Source of the DNA: Pseudomonadales bacterium
GTDB lineage: Bacteria > Pseudomonadota > Gammaproteobacteria > Pseudomonadales > Pseudohongiellaceae
Length of the DNA: 57,996 nucleotides
Reading direction: 5' to 3'
Assembly (NCBI GenBank): GCA_022822865.1
Contig: JAJDYJ010000057.1
Coordinates: 1 to 57,996, forward strand
Shown here: positions 57,851 through 57,996 of the stretch, in pieces
Numbering within the stretch: position 1 is the first letter of the stretch
How the letters are laid out: each line of letters starts with the position of its first letter
Notes under the pieces: generated by a model
Told to the model about the DNA's origin: nothing
Databases searched by the model: none
The model's input: the letters and a program-made list of their open reading frames with translations, nothing else
Position numbers and translations under genes: made by a program

Positions 57851-57996
57851 TGTTGAGGTGTCAAACCAAAGTAGAAATGTCCCTTTTTCTCCAAAGTAGA
57901 AATGTCCCCTTCGGTCTTGCGCGGAGGGAGCGTAGCGACCGGAGCGCAAGACCGCGCCGCCGTTATCGGGCGACCGCCTCCGCATCGGCCTTCAAC
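57851..57996. mobile_element. Probable end of an insertion sequence (cut by window edge)
   Basis: An 18-bp sequence, CCAAAGTAGAAATGTCCC, occurs as a direct repeat at 57866-57883 and 57891-57908. An 11-bp perfect hairpin follows (57912-57922 with 57944-57954). Repeated short motifs near a terminus are characteristic of IS21-family ends, and the motif seems familiar from such elements, but the family assignment is tentative. No transposase is visible before the window ends. The element lies just upstream of pyrG, so it may have displaced or supplied promoter sequence. Confidence 0.4.

Noticed and set aside
57912..57954. Hairpin as a transcription terminator
   Set aside because: The stem is strong, but no T-run follows and it lies inside mobile-element-like sequence upstream of pyrG.

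Overview
The window is about 58 kb of GC-rich chromosome from a gammaproteobacterium. Several blocks keep the gene order known from Pseudomonas-like genomes: lolCDE; proS-yihY-arsC-wrbA-DUF2069; hda-DUF2066-purM-purN; pyrG-kdsA-eno-ftsB-ispD-ispF-truD-pcm-nlpD; and fdxA-mutS-cinA-recA-recX. A finer placement is not possible from these genes alone. No rRNA, tRNA or CRISPR array was seen.

Layout. 1-180: the first codons of an IS110-type transposase and a truncated copy of a palindromic repeat. 200-3511: the LolCDE lipoprotein exporter. 3690-8112: a histone-like protein, prolyl-tRNA synthetase and four small syntenic genes. 8113-11699: Hda, a DUF2066 protein and purine genes purM/purN. 11714-15214: an isolated fleQ/flgM pair, a fused glycosyltransferase and a small unknown protein. 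15234-18337: malonyl-CoA decarboxylase and a sulfite dehydrogenase pair (sorAB). 18680-22219: prpBCD of the methylcitrate cycle, bracketed by two repeat elements. 22765-24485: an Hsp20 chaperone and a DUF1015 protein.

24583-42857 is the accessory region, set between housekeeping genes. It holds a TonB-dependent receptor, two paralogous alpha/beta hydrolases with an unusual nucleophile elbow, a free acyl carrier protein, a 4'-phosphopantetheinyl transferase, a TauD-like dioxygenase, a 3,420-residue polyketide synthase (KS-AT-DH-cMT-ER-KR-ACP-KS-pseudoAT) and an NCS2 permease with a soluble tail. The synthase stops right after a crippled second AT, with no second carrier or thioesterase. The free ACP, hydrolases and dioxygenase beside it are the natural candidates to complete and release the product. 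The genes alternate strands and are arranged around three divergent promoter regions. I do not recognise this combination as a described pathway.

42829-57757 returns to conserved chromosome: recX-recA (LexA box upstream), cinA, mutS, fdxA, then the nlpD-to-pyrG operon. rpoS, expected between nlpD and fdxA in this gene order, is missing, and a repeat element fills its place. 57851-57996 looks like the end of another mobile element.

The main non-coding signal is a family of palindromic elements (near 113, 18358, 22258 and 48284). Their long arms differ in sequence between copies, yet within each copy they stay complementary to each other. Smaller internal hairpins show compensatory changes. 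They look like structured, possibly mobile, DNA or RNA elements.
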